Assembly: GCA_013398015.1 (NCBI GenBank)
Contig: VZRR01014170.1
Coordinates: 1 to 64,000, forward strand
Reading direction: 5' to 3'
Length of the DNA stretch: 64,000 nucleotides
Source of the DNA: Oreocharis arfaki
Lineage: Eukaryota > Chordata > Aves > Passeriformes > Paramythiidae
Below are positions 12,939 to 24,300 of the stretch, piece after piece (positions within the stretch are counted from its first letter, which is position 1; each line of letters starts with the position of its first letter). The notes below the pieces were generated by a model. It saw only the letters and a program-made list of their open reading frames with translations. It was not told where the DNA came from and ran no database searches. The position numbers and the translations under genes are program-made.

Positions 12939-13505
12939 TGTTGTGGTATAACCCCAACAGGCAGCTCAGACCCACACAGCCACTCACTCAGTCCCTCACT
13001 ACTAGCATGGGGAGAAGAATCAGAAGGGCAAATGTGCAAAACCTCACCGGTTGAGATACAGACAGTTTAATAGATAAAGCAAAGAAAGTAAGGAATTCAT
13101 TCACCCCTTACCATGGGCAGACAGGTGTTCAACCATTTCCAGGAAAGCCACACTCCACCACGTGTAACAGTGACTTGGTGAGACAAACACCAAACATCGC
13201 CTATTCCCATCTTCCCCCAGCCCTGTAAGCTGAGCATGACACCATGTGGTGTGGGATATCCCCTGGGTCAGTTGGGGACAGCTGTTCAGGCTGTGTCCCC
13301 TCCCAACTCCTGGTGCACCCCCAGCCTCCTCGCTGGTGAGGTGGGGTGAGGAGCAGAAAAGGCCTTGGCTCTGTGTAAGGGCTGCTGAGCAATAACTGAG
13401 ATGTTGGTGTGTTACCAACACCTCTCTCACCAACACAAATCCAAAACACAACCCATATCGGCTCGTATGAGGAAAATTATCTCCATCCCAAATAAAACTA
13501 GTACA
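12939..13505 (-). mobile_element. Solo LTR, class III endogenous retrovirus (ERVL-type)
   Basis: 567 bp with TG...CA ends, flanked by a perfect 5-bp target duplication GATTC (12934-12938 and 13506-13510), the size used by class III elements. The interior matches, from memory, a common neoavian LTR: GGCAGCTCAG near the left end, GACAGTTTAATAGATAAAGC, GGAATTCATTCACC, CCCAACTCCTGGTGCACC and AGCAATAACTGAGATG. On the minus strand ATTAAACTGTC could be the polyadenylation signal, so the sense strand is minus. No internal region or second LTR is present, so it arose by LTR-LTR recombination. Overlapping frames at 13101-13451 are LTR sequence, not genes. Confidence 0.92.
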
Positions 13506-13510
13506 GATTC
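13506..13510 (+). repeat. Target-site duplication of the ERVL solo LTR, right copy
   Basis: Second GATTC, immediately after the LTR terminus AGTACA. Confidence 0.9.
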
Positions 13511-13915
13511 ATTGTGTGCATGTATGGCATTCGGAAGAAGTAAAAAGTAAGTATCACCTTTTGCTGTGGGGCAGTGGTTGGGACAGGAACCAGCTCTAGA
13601 GTTAACATATCCACCTATTTCAAGTCCTGACCAATGTGAAAATCAACATCCTTGGATATCTCTAATGACACTTACCTCACTTGGAAGCTTTAAAAAAATC
13701 TTTTTTAAAAAAAGAGGTATTATTTATGAGAAAACTGGTACAAATTCAGTCTGAGGAAATCTAATATATCAAAGTGATAAGCAGAACACTCCGCTTATCA
13801 CCCTGCTAACTTTGGTGATAACTAGTTATTCTTCATTCAAAAATATAAATTCGTCAAATTACCAGCTGCGTTTTTATTTTGTTTTTCTTCTTACAATAAA
13901 TCCTACATGTATTGG

Positions 13916-13964
13916 AGATTTATATACATATATATAGATATAGATATAGAGATATATATATATG
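13916..13964 (+). repeat. AT-rich TATAGA/TA simple repeat
   Basis: Interrupted TATATA and GATATA units. The nearby short frame rich in Tyr and Ile is a product of the repeat. Confidence 0.85.
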
Positions 13965-16900
13965 CTATTCCATTCCCACCTTAATGGCCCTGCTAGATTT
14001 AGCATGCTCAGGATTTTGCCCCAGGATGTGTTTCTACATCTGTGTATGTGGCAGAAGGCATAGGGAAGAGATTATTTTCCAGTCTTTGACAGCATGAGGG
14101 ATTTCAGCACCAATGTTAGACATACTGAATCTCCTTGCCAAAGCAAAATTAAATCTGCTCTCAAGAAGTAGTGGCATGGCAGAGACTGTCTAAAATGCAT
14201 GCTTTGAGATATCACTAAAGTCAAGCAATAAAAGGTGCCAGACAAAAAGGAACTCTCTCTGATTAGTCTAACTAGAGATCAGAGAAACCTGGTTAAATTC
14301 AACCAGAGACTTCAATCACTAATCTTTTTGTCACCCCTGTCTTTTTCACATATAAAAAATTAAACAACATGAAAAACATGGCTTATTTGTGGTTGTTGTC
14401 ATTATGATCCTTAAACAAGCATTGGAGCTTAGGGAAGAATGAGACATGAGAAAGGTGAAATGGGATTTGAACATGCAAGAATGTTTTCTGCATGCAGTCA
14501 GGTTAATCCAGATCTCCAGCGAGTCTCTAATTCACAGACCGCTGGGACAACAGAAGGACTGCTCTGACTTCACAGGCATTGCAGCTCACAACATAAATGC
14601 CCAAATTGCATTCAGAGTTTTCTGAAGCCTGAATCAGTTCAACCCAGAAAATGTTACACCACAGTAAGCACTATCAGTTCTTTTCTACCCACACTTACTC
14701 TTTGTTCTAATATGCTTTATTTAATTTCAAATTCATGCTATTTTTCTTACGGGAAAAGGTTGCTGAGATTTCAACCCTCTTGTGATTTTGCAATGCCAAG
14801 CATTCCTGGATTATGCTACTCTTGTTCTACTTTGGTAGCCATCACTCTAGTAGATGTGGAATAGGAAATTAAAAGGAGTAGGTTTTCCTTGTTCAATCTG
14901 GACAAAAAATTAGTAAATATCCTTCAGAAAAAGAAAATGTAAGAGAGAGAGCTTATTCATAATTTTAATAGTTTGCCTGGAAAACAAGTAATCATAGTTT
15001 TTCAGTAAGGTTTTAATCTGGAACTGACTATATGGTCTATGTGTAGGCATGAACAAATGAAAGACACACACAAAAGCTGATCAAACAACACGGTCAGCCC
15101 ACGTGGCACCCTGTGCTAACTGAAGACATCCCCAGATATGCCTGCATGGTTTCCCAGGGGGAGCCCACTGTGTAAATGGTAACTGGGCCAAGAAACTGTC
15201 TTGGCAACTCTAATCCTGCCTCCAGAGAAAATCAATTGCTAGTTGAACTGTAGCAATCCGAAGGTATCCATTCTGCCCAGATTGTTATACACTAGGCAAG
15301 CATCCCATCCCCCACGGCCAGAACACGTTCCAAGGATCTTTCCAAAGGATGGAGCATGAAAGCTGTGTGAGAAATCTCAATAGCATCTACTGCTGGGGAA
15401 GCCATTGGTCCAAAATAATCCACAGCAAGCCTTGGCACACGGACTGGTGCCAACCTCCACGGCAGTTCTCCTTCGCAGCATCTCTCCAAATGGGTGCTTG
15501 AAAATTTTGAGGAACACACTGTTCTTTCCTCCATAACTCTGCATGCTCCCAGCCTATTTGTATGCTTTTGTAGCACGTGTTGAATTCTGAAGGCTGTGAT
15601 TAATAAATGCTGGTGTTTGCTACTGTTTTTCCATTGAGAAAAATGCATGAGAAACAGAAATTATGTTGCTACATTAACACAGAATCAGGAGAAGGAAGTT
15701 ACAATGAGTTCCCCAAAAGACAGATGATTCATACATTTCATAAAAATTGTACCATATGCATTAGCTATCGTTCTCAGATAACATTATTGTTGCAAGCATT
15801 GTTGCACATAAGTACTTCATTTATCTAAATCGAGGCTTTACACTTCTGCGCACTCTGCAGGTCCCAGCCCTGCTATGATGGAATTACTAGCATGGTGTAG
15901 CAATGTATTATAGTGTCAGATCAACTCACATTTCATATTTTTAACTAAAGAAGATCGAAATAACAAAATACAGCCATGGAAGGAACAACTGCTCTATCTG
16001 TAGCAACTCCTACTTAACAGTTATTAAATAATAGCAATAAAAATGAGAGAATATGTTGTTATTGACAACCTGTATAGACTGGAATAAAAGATTTGTCTTT
16101 TATTTATGCAATTATTTATTTCTACTAGATGAAATATCACTAATTTTTTCCTCTACTTCTTTTTTGGCCCTCAATATTCAATATCTTCCCAAGCCCAGAA
16201 TATGTTTCCACTTGATCTTCAGGGATTTGGGGGTCTGTCTTACCCTCTCATTTTGATGACTCCAGCCTGCCACTTAGCCACCTTGCTCACAAATAGGGTT
16301 GGTTTCTCTCCCATTCTAACAGGTCCCTGCTTACATTAAGAGTGGTGGGAATGTTGTCAGCATTAGTGGGAACTTTACCTTTCCAAACCTCTTGTCCCCT
16401 CAATCTGCTCATGTAAGACTTGTGAAGATGGTTCTTACCATGGGATAGATGGGAGCTGTAATGTCAACCTGCTTCAGCCGTATCAACCTCAAACAGAAAA
16501 CAAGGAGTAGGAGTGTGGGGTCACTCATCTTGCAGTTTTGATGTCAGGCAGGCAAGCTAAAACTAGATCCAAGAACATGGAAGCTAAACATAATTTTAGT
16601 ACACAACACTGTGCTACAAGCTACCTGGCAACTCTAAGAAGTTGTTTACTCACTATTCACTTATTCTGTGAGCAGAAGGGAATTTACTGGGAGACTGACA
16701 TGATGCAAGTCATAAAATGATCACTGTCACAAACCTGAGCTGATTCTGCTGGCAGCCTTTCACATTTCATATTTCCAGCTGTAATTAATGAGCCATTTTC
16801 CATAATGCAAATAAAATATTTTTAAAGCTCTTCTTTAAAGCTTTTCAGCTTCTATTTTCCAGTTGTGTGTTCTCTGAGATATAGGAAATGTAGAAATATA

Positions 16901-17182
16901 AGGTAGAATGACAACAAGATGCAAAAGGCATCGGAAATTATGTAAATATGTCTAAAACAAAGAACTTCACTTGCCTTGAGACATGTCAGAGTGCATATAT
17001 TAACTTAATTTCACTTACAAATAAAACTGCCTTTCTTGCAGCTAAGTTAAATTTGAGCCAATGCTTCACTTCACTTTGCATAAAGGCGAGGATGCCAAGA
17101 CAATATTCCAGGCATGCAAATGTATAAGCCCAGATATCTCAAGACAGGAGTATTGCTTAGGCATCTCTATGCAACACATTAC

Positions 17183-17266
17183 CAAAAAACCACCAAAACT
17201 CAAACAAATAAACAACAAAAAAACCCCACCACACCCTGAACAAACCCAAAAACCCAATAAACCCGC
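17183..17266 (+). repeat. A/C-only low-complexity tract
   Basis: About 80 bp of almost only A and C (CCAAAACTCAAACAAATAAA and similar), strongly strand-biased. It gives spurious Pro/Lys/Thr frames. Confidence 0.75.
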
Positions 17267-18019
17267 ATCTGTATAGCACCAAGCACTATTGTAGTGGGAG
17301 GAAGAGCACCCCAAACCTCTTTTTAAGAAAAGGCATAGAGGGCACTGAACAGCTGCTCTCTCTTGTAGTTTTCATGTTTTCCGAGGCCTTTTTACTGAAC
17401 GGGTCAATCAATTCCCATTTTTCAAATCAATATTTTCTTGTCTAGAATGTCTTGTGCTGATAAAGCACTTTCAGGTATGACTTGTTGAGTTTCTCTTTGT
17501 GTTCCGCATTTAGTATTATTATTAGAAAGTAGAACTCTGTAACTGTCATTATGGCAGTTTTTTGCCACAGCATTCTCTGGAATAAAATAAAAATTTATTG
17601 TAAAGATGATAATTCAGCAATGATGGGCCTTTCTGACAGCCCTCTAGATCCAGCATTATTTGGAAAAGCAATAATTTAAAGATCAAGCCTACCAGTGCCA
17701 GTCTACTGGTTTTTCTGGCCAGTTTTTCACAACTTGCTCTAAGAAGATATTTGATACTTGCATGGAACGGCAGTGTCCCAGCTGGAGTGTCACTGAGGAA
17801 GCTCAGACAGAGATTTCTGTTACATTTAAATTCCTGCTGAAGTTAGACCACTTATTCTTTGTAATCTTCGAACTTATCTTACGTCAAACTAACCAAACAA
17901 TCCCCCCAAAATATCCAGCACGTAAAATTGTCATTATTTTAGGAGCCTTTCTGTGGTGGCTCTGCCTTGCTCAGCTGAGTTGCTCAATATATTTACGACA
18001 CTAAGCAAGCATCATAAGT

Positions 18020-18208
18020 CACAAATCACAGAATCAGTCAGGTTGGAAGGGACCACAGTGGGTCATCAGGTCCAATCTCCCTGCTCAAGCAGGATCATCC
18101 CAGAGCACAGAATTGCATCCAGACAGTTCTGGAATACCTCCAGTTAGGGAGACTCCACAACCTCTCTGGGCAACCTGTTCCAGTGCTCGGTCACACGCTC
18201 AGTAAAGG
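18020..18208 (-). mobile_element. CR1 LINE, 3' end fragment
   Basis: Starts TCACAGAATCAGTCAGGTTGG and runs through AAGGGACCACAGTGGGTCAT, CACAACCTCTCTGGGCAACC and TGTTCCAGTGCTCGGTCAC. This is the complement of the familiar avian CR1 3' end, so the element is on the minus strand. It is 5'-truncated and diverged, as most CR1 copies are, with no coding capacity. Confidence 0.93.
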
Positions 18209-20395
18209 AGTGTGATATATAGAGAGATATATAAAATACAGCACTTGATGTTCAAAGCTTGAAAATACTTGAACTTTGAAAAAAAACCCGATAAATCTCT
18301 TCATTTCCAAAGATGAAATTACTTCTCTTTCATTATCTGATACTTCTTGGAGACCTCATCTTTACAGTACAGAACCAGAAATACCTACCTACCTTATGTT
18401 CAGGATGTTTCAGCAGGGCTGAAGACCATCTAGCAGATAAAACAAAGAGATTGTCTGAGATTTCTAGACCAATGAGAAATGCTTTTGTGAACCTGAGCTT
18501 TCAGACACTGACACAGCATGAAACCTTTTGAAAATCTCTCACTCCCAAGCACATCACCCATTGAGAGGGCAAAGACATCATCATTTGATGGAGTTTCTGC
18601 TGATTCCATGTTCACTCTTTGTAAGAGGTTCTGGCAAAATATTCAGAAAAGGAGATCATTTTTCCGAAACAAGAGGAGTATATGCTTTTATGTCAGGGTG
18701 CTTATGCCTGTAACTCTAAAGATATTGACAGCTTTTATACGGAGACCAATTAAAAGAATCATGCACTTAGACTGAGAGGCAGTGACTTCATAAAACACAG
18801 AAAGCCTTAGAACAACGTGATCCAGTAGTTCTGGTGAGATTATAGTGTTGCCATGAATTCATCATTTAAAAATAATGCAGTGCATCTCTGAAGAATATAG
18901 ATCAACTCAGATTTAATATGGGTTCACTGCTCCCTACTCCCAGCTGCTATTTTATAAGAAGAAGCCATTCTATTGAGAAAACATTTTAGAAAGCATGAAA
19001 TACATTTCAAATTCCAGTAAAATAATTGGAACCTTCTCAGATTTGTTTAATTATGCAATATTTTAAAGGTAGCCCCTAGTTAGTGATTTAAAGCTTACGT
19101 TAAATATATGAGAAAAGCCTGTCACTTAATTTGAAATAAATAAGATTTTTTTTCACAATAAGCATTTGCATTTTTTTCATATTTGAAAACTCCTGTATGT
19201 TATGATTATGTTGTCCTGCCAAGTTAAGATACTTTAAATAAATTGAAACCAGTTAGACTTGCTATAATCACCAGAGAAAAACAAAATAAGAAAAATTAAT
19301 CTGCAATTAAAAAATCTTCCTTGGGATTTTTTTCAAAATGGTGATTTTGAAATCTATTAACAGCTGTAGGCCAAACAAGCACATGAAATCATTCAGGCTG
19401 GCAGATCCAGAGGTCCTTTATCACTAAAGATGAAATTATAATTTCAACAGTTCAGCCATTATATTGTAAAGCTGTACTTCAAAAGCTAGCTAGTGGTCAA
19501 ACTCCTTCTATAACATATGATGGAATAGAGTTACAGAATTACAGTTATCACAGAATTAAGTACATTTAAGAATGTACAACCAAATGTTTATAGAGGTTTG
19601 CAGAAATGAGGTTCATCCTGCAGGAGCTTGAGCTTCATGCTGTGCAGAAGCAAGAGTACACCAAGTCCATGCTTGTGACACGCCAACGCTGTGATGAACT
19701 GGGAGTCTTGCAGCAGCCATTTCCAGATAACACAAAAAAGGTCAATATTCATAACCTCTGGCTCAAAAATGTGGTGTGTTGACTGAGAACAAGGTTTGTC
19801 AGGCCACATCCATCCTACCAGCCCCACTCCTCTGTGGCTCCTCTGCAGCCTATGTTCCTTCCCCACCATCACGAGGGAGGCAAGCATGGATATCCCACAG
19901 GCAAAGCTGCATGGCCCACAGAGCACCCAGAAGACATGGAACACGAGAAAGGTTTTGAGGAGGAAAACAACAAAAAATTGCATTGGAAAAAGTGGCATCC
20001 TCGAAATAGGGAAAATTTCTGTCCCACTGTAGAGATGTCCCATTGCTGTGAAGAACGAAAAGCAAATGCAATTGTAGAGAGGTCTGCTATCCTCACCTTC
20101 CTTCTGCTACTGCATTGCCTGAGTAACTTGCTGGTATTTGCATCACTTCTACATTATTTCCACTATAAGTCAGAGATGGAAGGGTTATATTGTGTTAAGG
20201 GATGCAGGTTTTGCTGCAGCAGCCATCGCAGTGTCTGCCTTCCTGGAGCCTGGCTGCTGAGTGCCACCTCCACTGGATTTGTAGCAGGCAGAGCTGGGAG
20301 CAAGGAGGCTCCAGGGCTCGCTGAGAGACACTGCAGAGAGGTTCCCGCCTGAGCCCAGCACTCGTGTGGCCACACGTGAGTCACAGTTACATTAG

Positions 20396-20634
20396 CTTCA
20401 AGTCATGCCAGGGGACGTTTAGATTGGGTATTAGGAAAAATAGCTTCACTAAAAGGTTTGTCAAGGCCCGGAACAGCCTGCTCAGGGAAGTGGTTGAGTC
20501 ACCGTCCCTCAAGATATTTTTAAAAAATGTGTAGATGTGGCACTTAGGGACAGGGCTTATGGTGGACTTGGCAGGACTAGGCTTATGGCTGGACTCAAAG
20601 GTCTTTTCTAACCTCGACGATTTTTGTGATTAGC
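20396..20634 (+). mobile_element. CR1 LINE, 3' end fragment
   Basis: Plus-strand CR1 tail with landmarks GGGTATTAGGAAAAATAGC, AGGGAAGTGGTTGAGTCACC, GTGTAGATGTGGCACTTAGG and AAAGGTCTTTTCTAACCTCG, ending in the degenerate ATTTTTGTGATT that replaces the usual terminal ATTCTGTGATTCT repeats. About 240 bp, 5'-truncated, with scattered mutations. Confidence 0.95.
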
Positions 20635-21289
20635 ATCAGGTTGGAACTTCTAGCCTGGAGTCCTCTCCTGCACTGCAGCTGTACATTGTGCTCAGCCCTG
20701 TGTATCATAGAGGAAAGTCATTGCCCGTGTGACAGGGAAGCAGGAGGCTTCCTTTTTAGCCAAATCACTGAGTACAAGTCTTACTTGCTATCCCAACCAT
20801 CCTGCTGCAGTTTTTATGCTCAGGATGTTCCTCTCCCTTCCTGTTGCAGTCATGTTACTGGGCAAAAAGCAATTAAAGAATCAGTGGACTAGAGACAAGC
20901 TGCCTAATTTTTTAACCAGTGACTGGGAAACTTGATCAGAAGTATAGAGGCTCCGTTTCTAACTGCTGCTCTAACAGCTGTTTGTGTGCACAGAAACAAA
21001 ATATACGATACTTGGTGAACAGAAGTATGAAAATCTGTACGTCTGAAGAACCAGCTTAAGGAATGGCAAGTAAGGATCAAAATTTAGGGTTTAATATGTG
21101 AAATTACACAGTCCCAGTCAGGGGTCCTCAAACCTGTATGAATTTGGGATAATAAAGGCAGACCTGAACCACAGGCCCTTCAGACTGAGCTACCAGACTT
21201 GCCTTGCCCTCCACCAGCCCTTCAGATAACCATGTTAAATGCAAAGGTGTATTCATTCCTGCAACAACAGTGCTTTGCCTATTTGTCAA

Positions 21290-21368
21290 ACTATAATAAA
21301 CTATAAAAATAATGAATAATTATAGTAATATTACTAATAATATTATTACTACAACTAATAATAACATG
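21290..21368 (+). repeat. AT-rich low-complexity tract
   Basis: Nearly pure A/T with repeated TAATA, ATTACTA and AATAAT units and only occasional C or G. Confidence 0.75.
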
Positions 21369-24300
21369 AACCCTATTTGTTTATTTCCTAAGTAACTACC
21401 CAACTTCACATGGCCACTGCAGTGGCTGCCCACAGCCTTAGACATTGTCACACAGTAACGTGCACACCCTTGCCTGGGAGGATGACAATAATCTTAGACC
21501 ATGAGAAGCTTCATTTCACAGCCTGATTTCCTCCATACTCCCACTAAAATACTTCCCAAGTTTCTGATACATACAACTACCTTTGCAGATATATTGGTTT
21601 ATTGTTTTATTTTTCAGGGATTCACAAAAATAGAAGCACATAAAATTTTGCCAACTTTTGTCTAAAAATAAAAAAAATCACATTATTCAGCCAGCGCATG
21701 AAACAAAGTTATATAGAAAATCAAATAAAAAAATAGCAACATCTGAATCACCGCCTCAGTTTTTTCACTACTTTTTTTTGGATATTTTTGGTGGTCACAG
21801 AGACTCCAGGGTTGTGCTGAAGCCTCATCTCTTCCTGTCCCTGCAGTCAAGTTACATCTGTATTTCTCTGATAATCAGAGAAAGGCTGCTTGCAAAATAA
21901 TCTTTTTTCTTTTATAAGTACTAGTGCCCTTTTTCAGGCAATGTCCTTTATTACCCAGAAATCAGTTTGGTCATCTGTTTCTTGGCTTCCTGCTCATCTG
22001 GCAGAATATTATTTGCTTGTCTTTATCCAAGGATAACAAACTCATACAGTTTTATAGCCCTGTGCTAAATACAACAGCTTTTCCAACCAGCCCTATGTGT
22101 GCCAAATCAAAACAAGGAGGTTATGTTGCGGATTTGGAAGCAAACATAAGACACAGGTGGATAAAGGCACATTTAGCCACACACAGACCCACCACATCAA
22201 ACATGGATGCGAAGCCAACAAGTTTCACCGGCAAATTGATTTTGTTTAAGCTTTTGGTAAAGGGCGACTTTCCCACCACTGTCAAAACACATAACTCCAG
22301 CCAAACCTCATCCTTTTAAAACACACGTACTGACAAAACTGGGAACGACAGATTCAAAAAGTTTTGCTCTTTTAAACCAGTAGCATCTGGAAACAAAATC
22401 CTGAAGCCTCTCTGCAGACCTCAAGAACAGAGCTCGTAAGACCAAAAACTGCTGTTAGAATAGAATTTAAACTAATCACCCCTGGTTACAGGATGTGAGG
22501 TGCAGTTATATAAAACTGTCCCTGTCTCCTGATGAAATCAGAGTCCATGATCTTCTGTGAACACATTTGCATTTTTAGCCTTCTCTTAATCCACAGAAGA
22601 GCCTCACGTATCAAAGTTGCATCTTGTCCTTGAATGCTCCTTTTTTCTCTAAACTCTCTAGTTTATTTAGTGGTTTATCTGTTGTCTCTGCTTTCTTTGA
22701 AGCCTCTTGATACCATCTGTGAATTTGATTGATGTGTAAGTTTTCTTCTTCTCTTATTATTTTAGGTCATTTATACAGAAGTGAGTATTAGGCTCAACAC
22801 TAACCCCCAGTGAGCCCCACTTTGCTATTTTACCCCTCATAGTCACTTTGGTTTCTGATTTTTCAGGGTTTTTTTATCAAAACTGCAATTATTACTGTGG
22901 GGGTTTTTTAAGAAATTGTTTAAATTGGATTTCCTTTGTTGAAAGTCTCAGATTTTTGCAGAAAGTTTTCTCCTTCACCTAGTAAAAGTACAAATGAACC
23001 AAAGAAAGGAACCAAGTTTGTTGGGCTTCTCTTCAACCCATGTTGAAGCATATCTGGTTTTATATGACTGCTTACATAACGAAGAGTTCTGTATTTCCTG
23101 TACTGTAAAGACAGTATACACACTTCTATATATAGCATACTTCTGTACATACTGCATGGAAGTTCAGATTTATAGGACTTATCCACAGCATAATAAATAC
23201 TTACTTTCAACTCATCATAATGACAGCTGCTTACCTTTGCATGCTCAAAGATACAGAATTTTACCATCAGAAGAGGACCTGGAATTCCTATTCCTTATCT
23301 CCTCTTCCTCCAGGTAGGATGGAAAGAGAACTAGCTCAATATTTCTATGCTTCCTTATAAATGCTTTCTTGGTATAAAACTTCAGAAGTAAGGGGCAACT
23401 TCTGTTCTTCCAGAAAAAAAATGCAAACTAATTCTTTAATAATTCCAGCCAAACATTAGGCATTAATTAATTAAACACTATAAAAAGGAGTCTAATGCTG
23501 GTCACATACATCTTTCTCCGCTAGGATAACACTCTCTAAAAATAACAGTTTCCACCACGAAGCAGAGAACATAGAGAATGTTGGATAGCCTAATCAACCA
23601 GAGCCTTCCTTGCTGTGCACATTACCTTGTGCCTTGTTCAGTGTCACCATGAGATGACAGTACAGAAAACACTCCACTCTGGCAAGTGGATGACCACTGG
23701 TAATCCCAGTATTCGGGGATGGCAAGTATGTGCATCTCCCTGTCCTTACAGCCACCTGTACTTACAACTTCCAAGTTATTTATCAAAAGTGCTGACTTCA
23801 TTTTGCTCTGTATCATTTCAGCTGAAGCACAATAAATGTTACAAGATGACTGAAGAAATACCTAACACAACCCCGAATTCAAGGAAATGGTGTCATCAAA
23901 ACTAGGAGAGAGAATTTTTAAAAAAAAAATATTTTGACTGATTTGCCTTTTGTGCTTTCAGGTCTGCCACTCATAACTCCACAAAGCTTGTCAAACTCAC
24001 TTTTCTAGGAGGAAGATGTGAATTTTCTTCTTGTTCTGCTCTGAGATGAAATCAAAGGAAATGGAGGTGACTTCTATAATCTTTCAATACTCTATATGTT
24101 TCTCCCTCTGCAGTGGAACAGCATAATTAAGAAGTCCTCATTTAGAGTTTGAAACTTTAATCTTGGTTGTCCTAATAAAATCCTCTCTGGTTTGATGGAC
24201 TTTATATTACTTCTCCTCGAGTGAACCCCAAACTGATTACTTGACAGGGAGCATTATCTAATTAATTATTTAGAGGAACAACTACCAAATTACACACAGA

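Noticed and set aside
13101..13451. 116- and 82-codon minus-strand frames
   Set aside because: They lie inside the ERVL-type LTR, which is non-coding.
23060..23170. Imperfect inverted repeat around TTCTATATATAGCATAC
   Set aside because: Pairing is broken by many mismatches and the region is AT-rich; not convincing as a hairpin RNA or a transposon.
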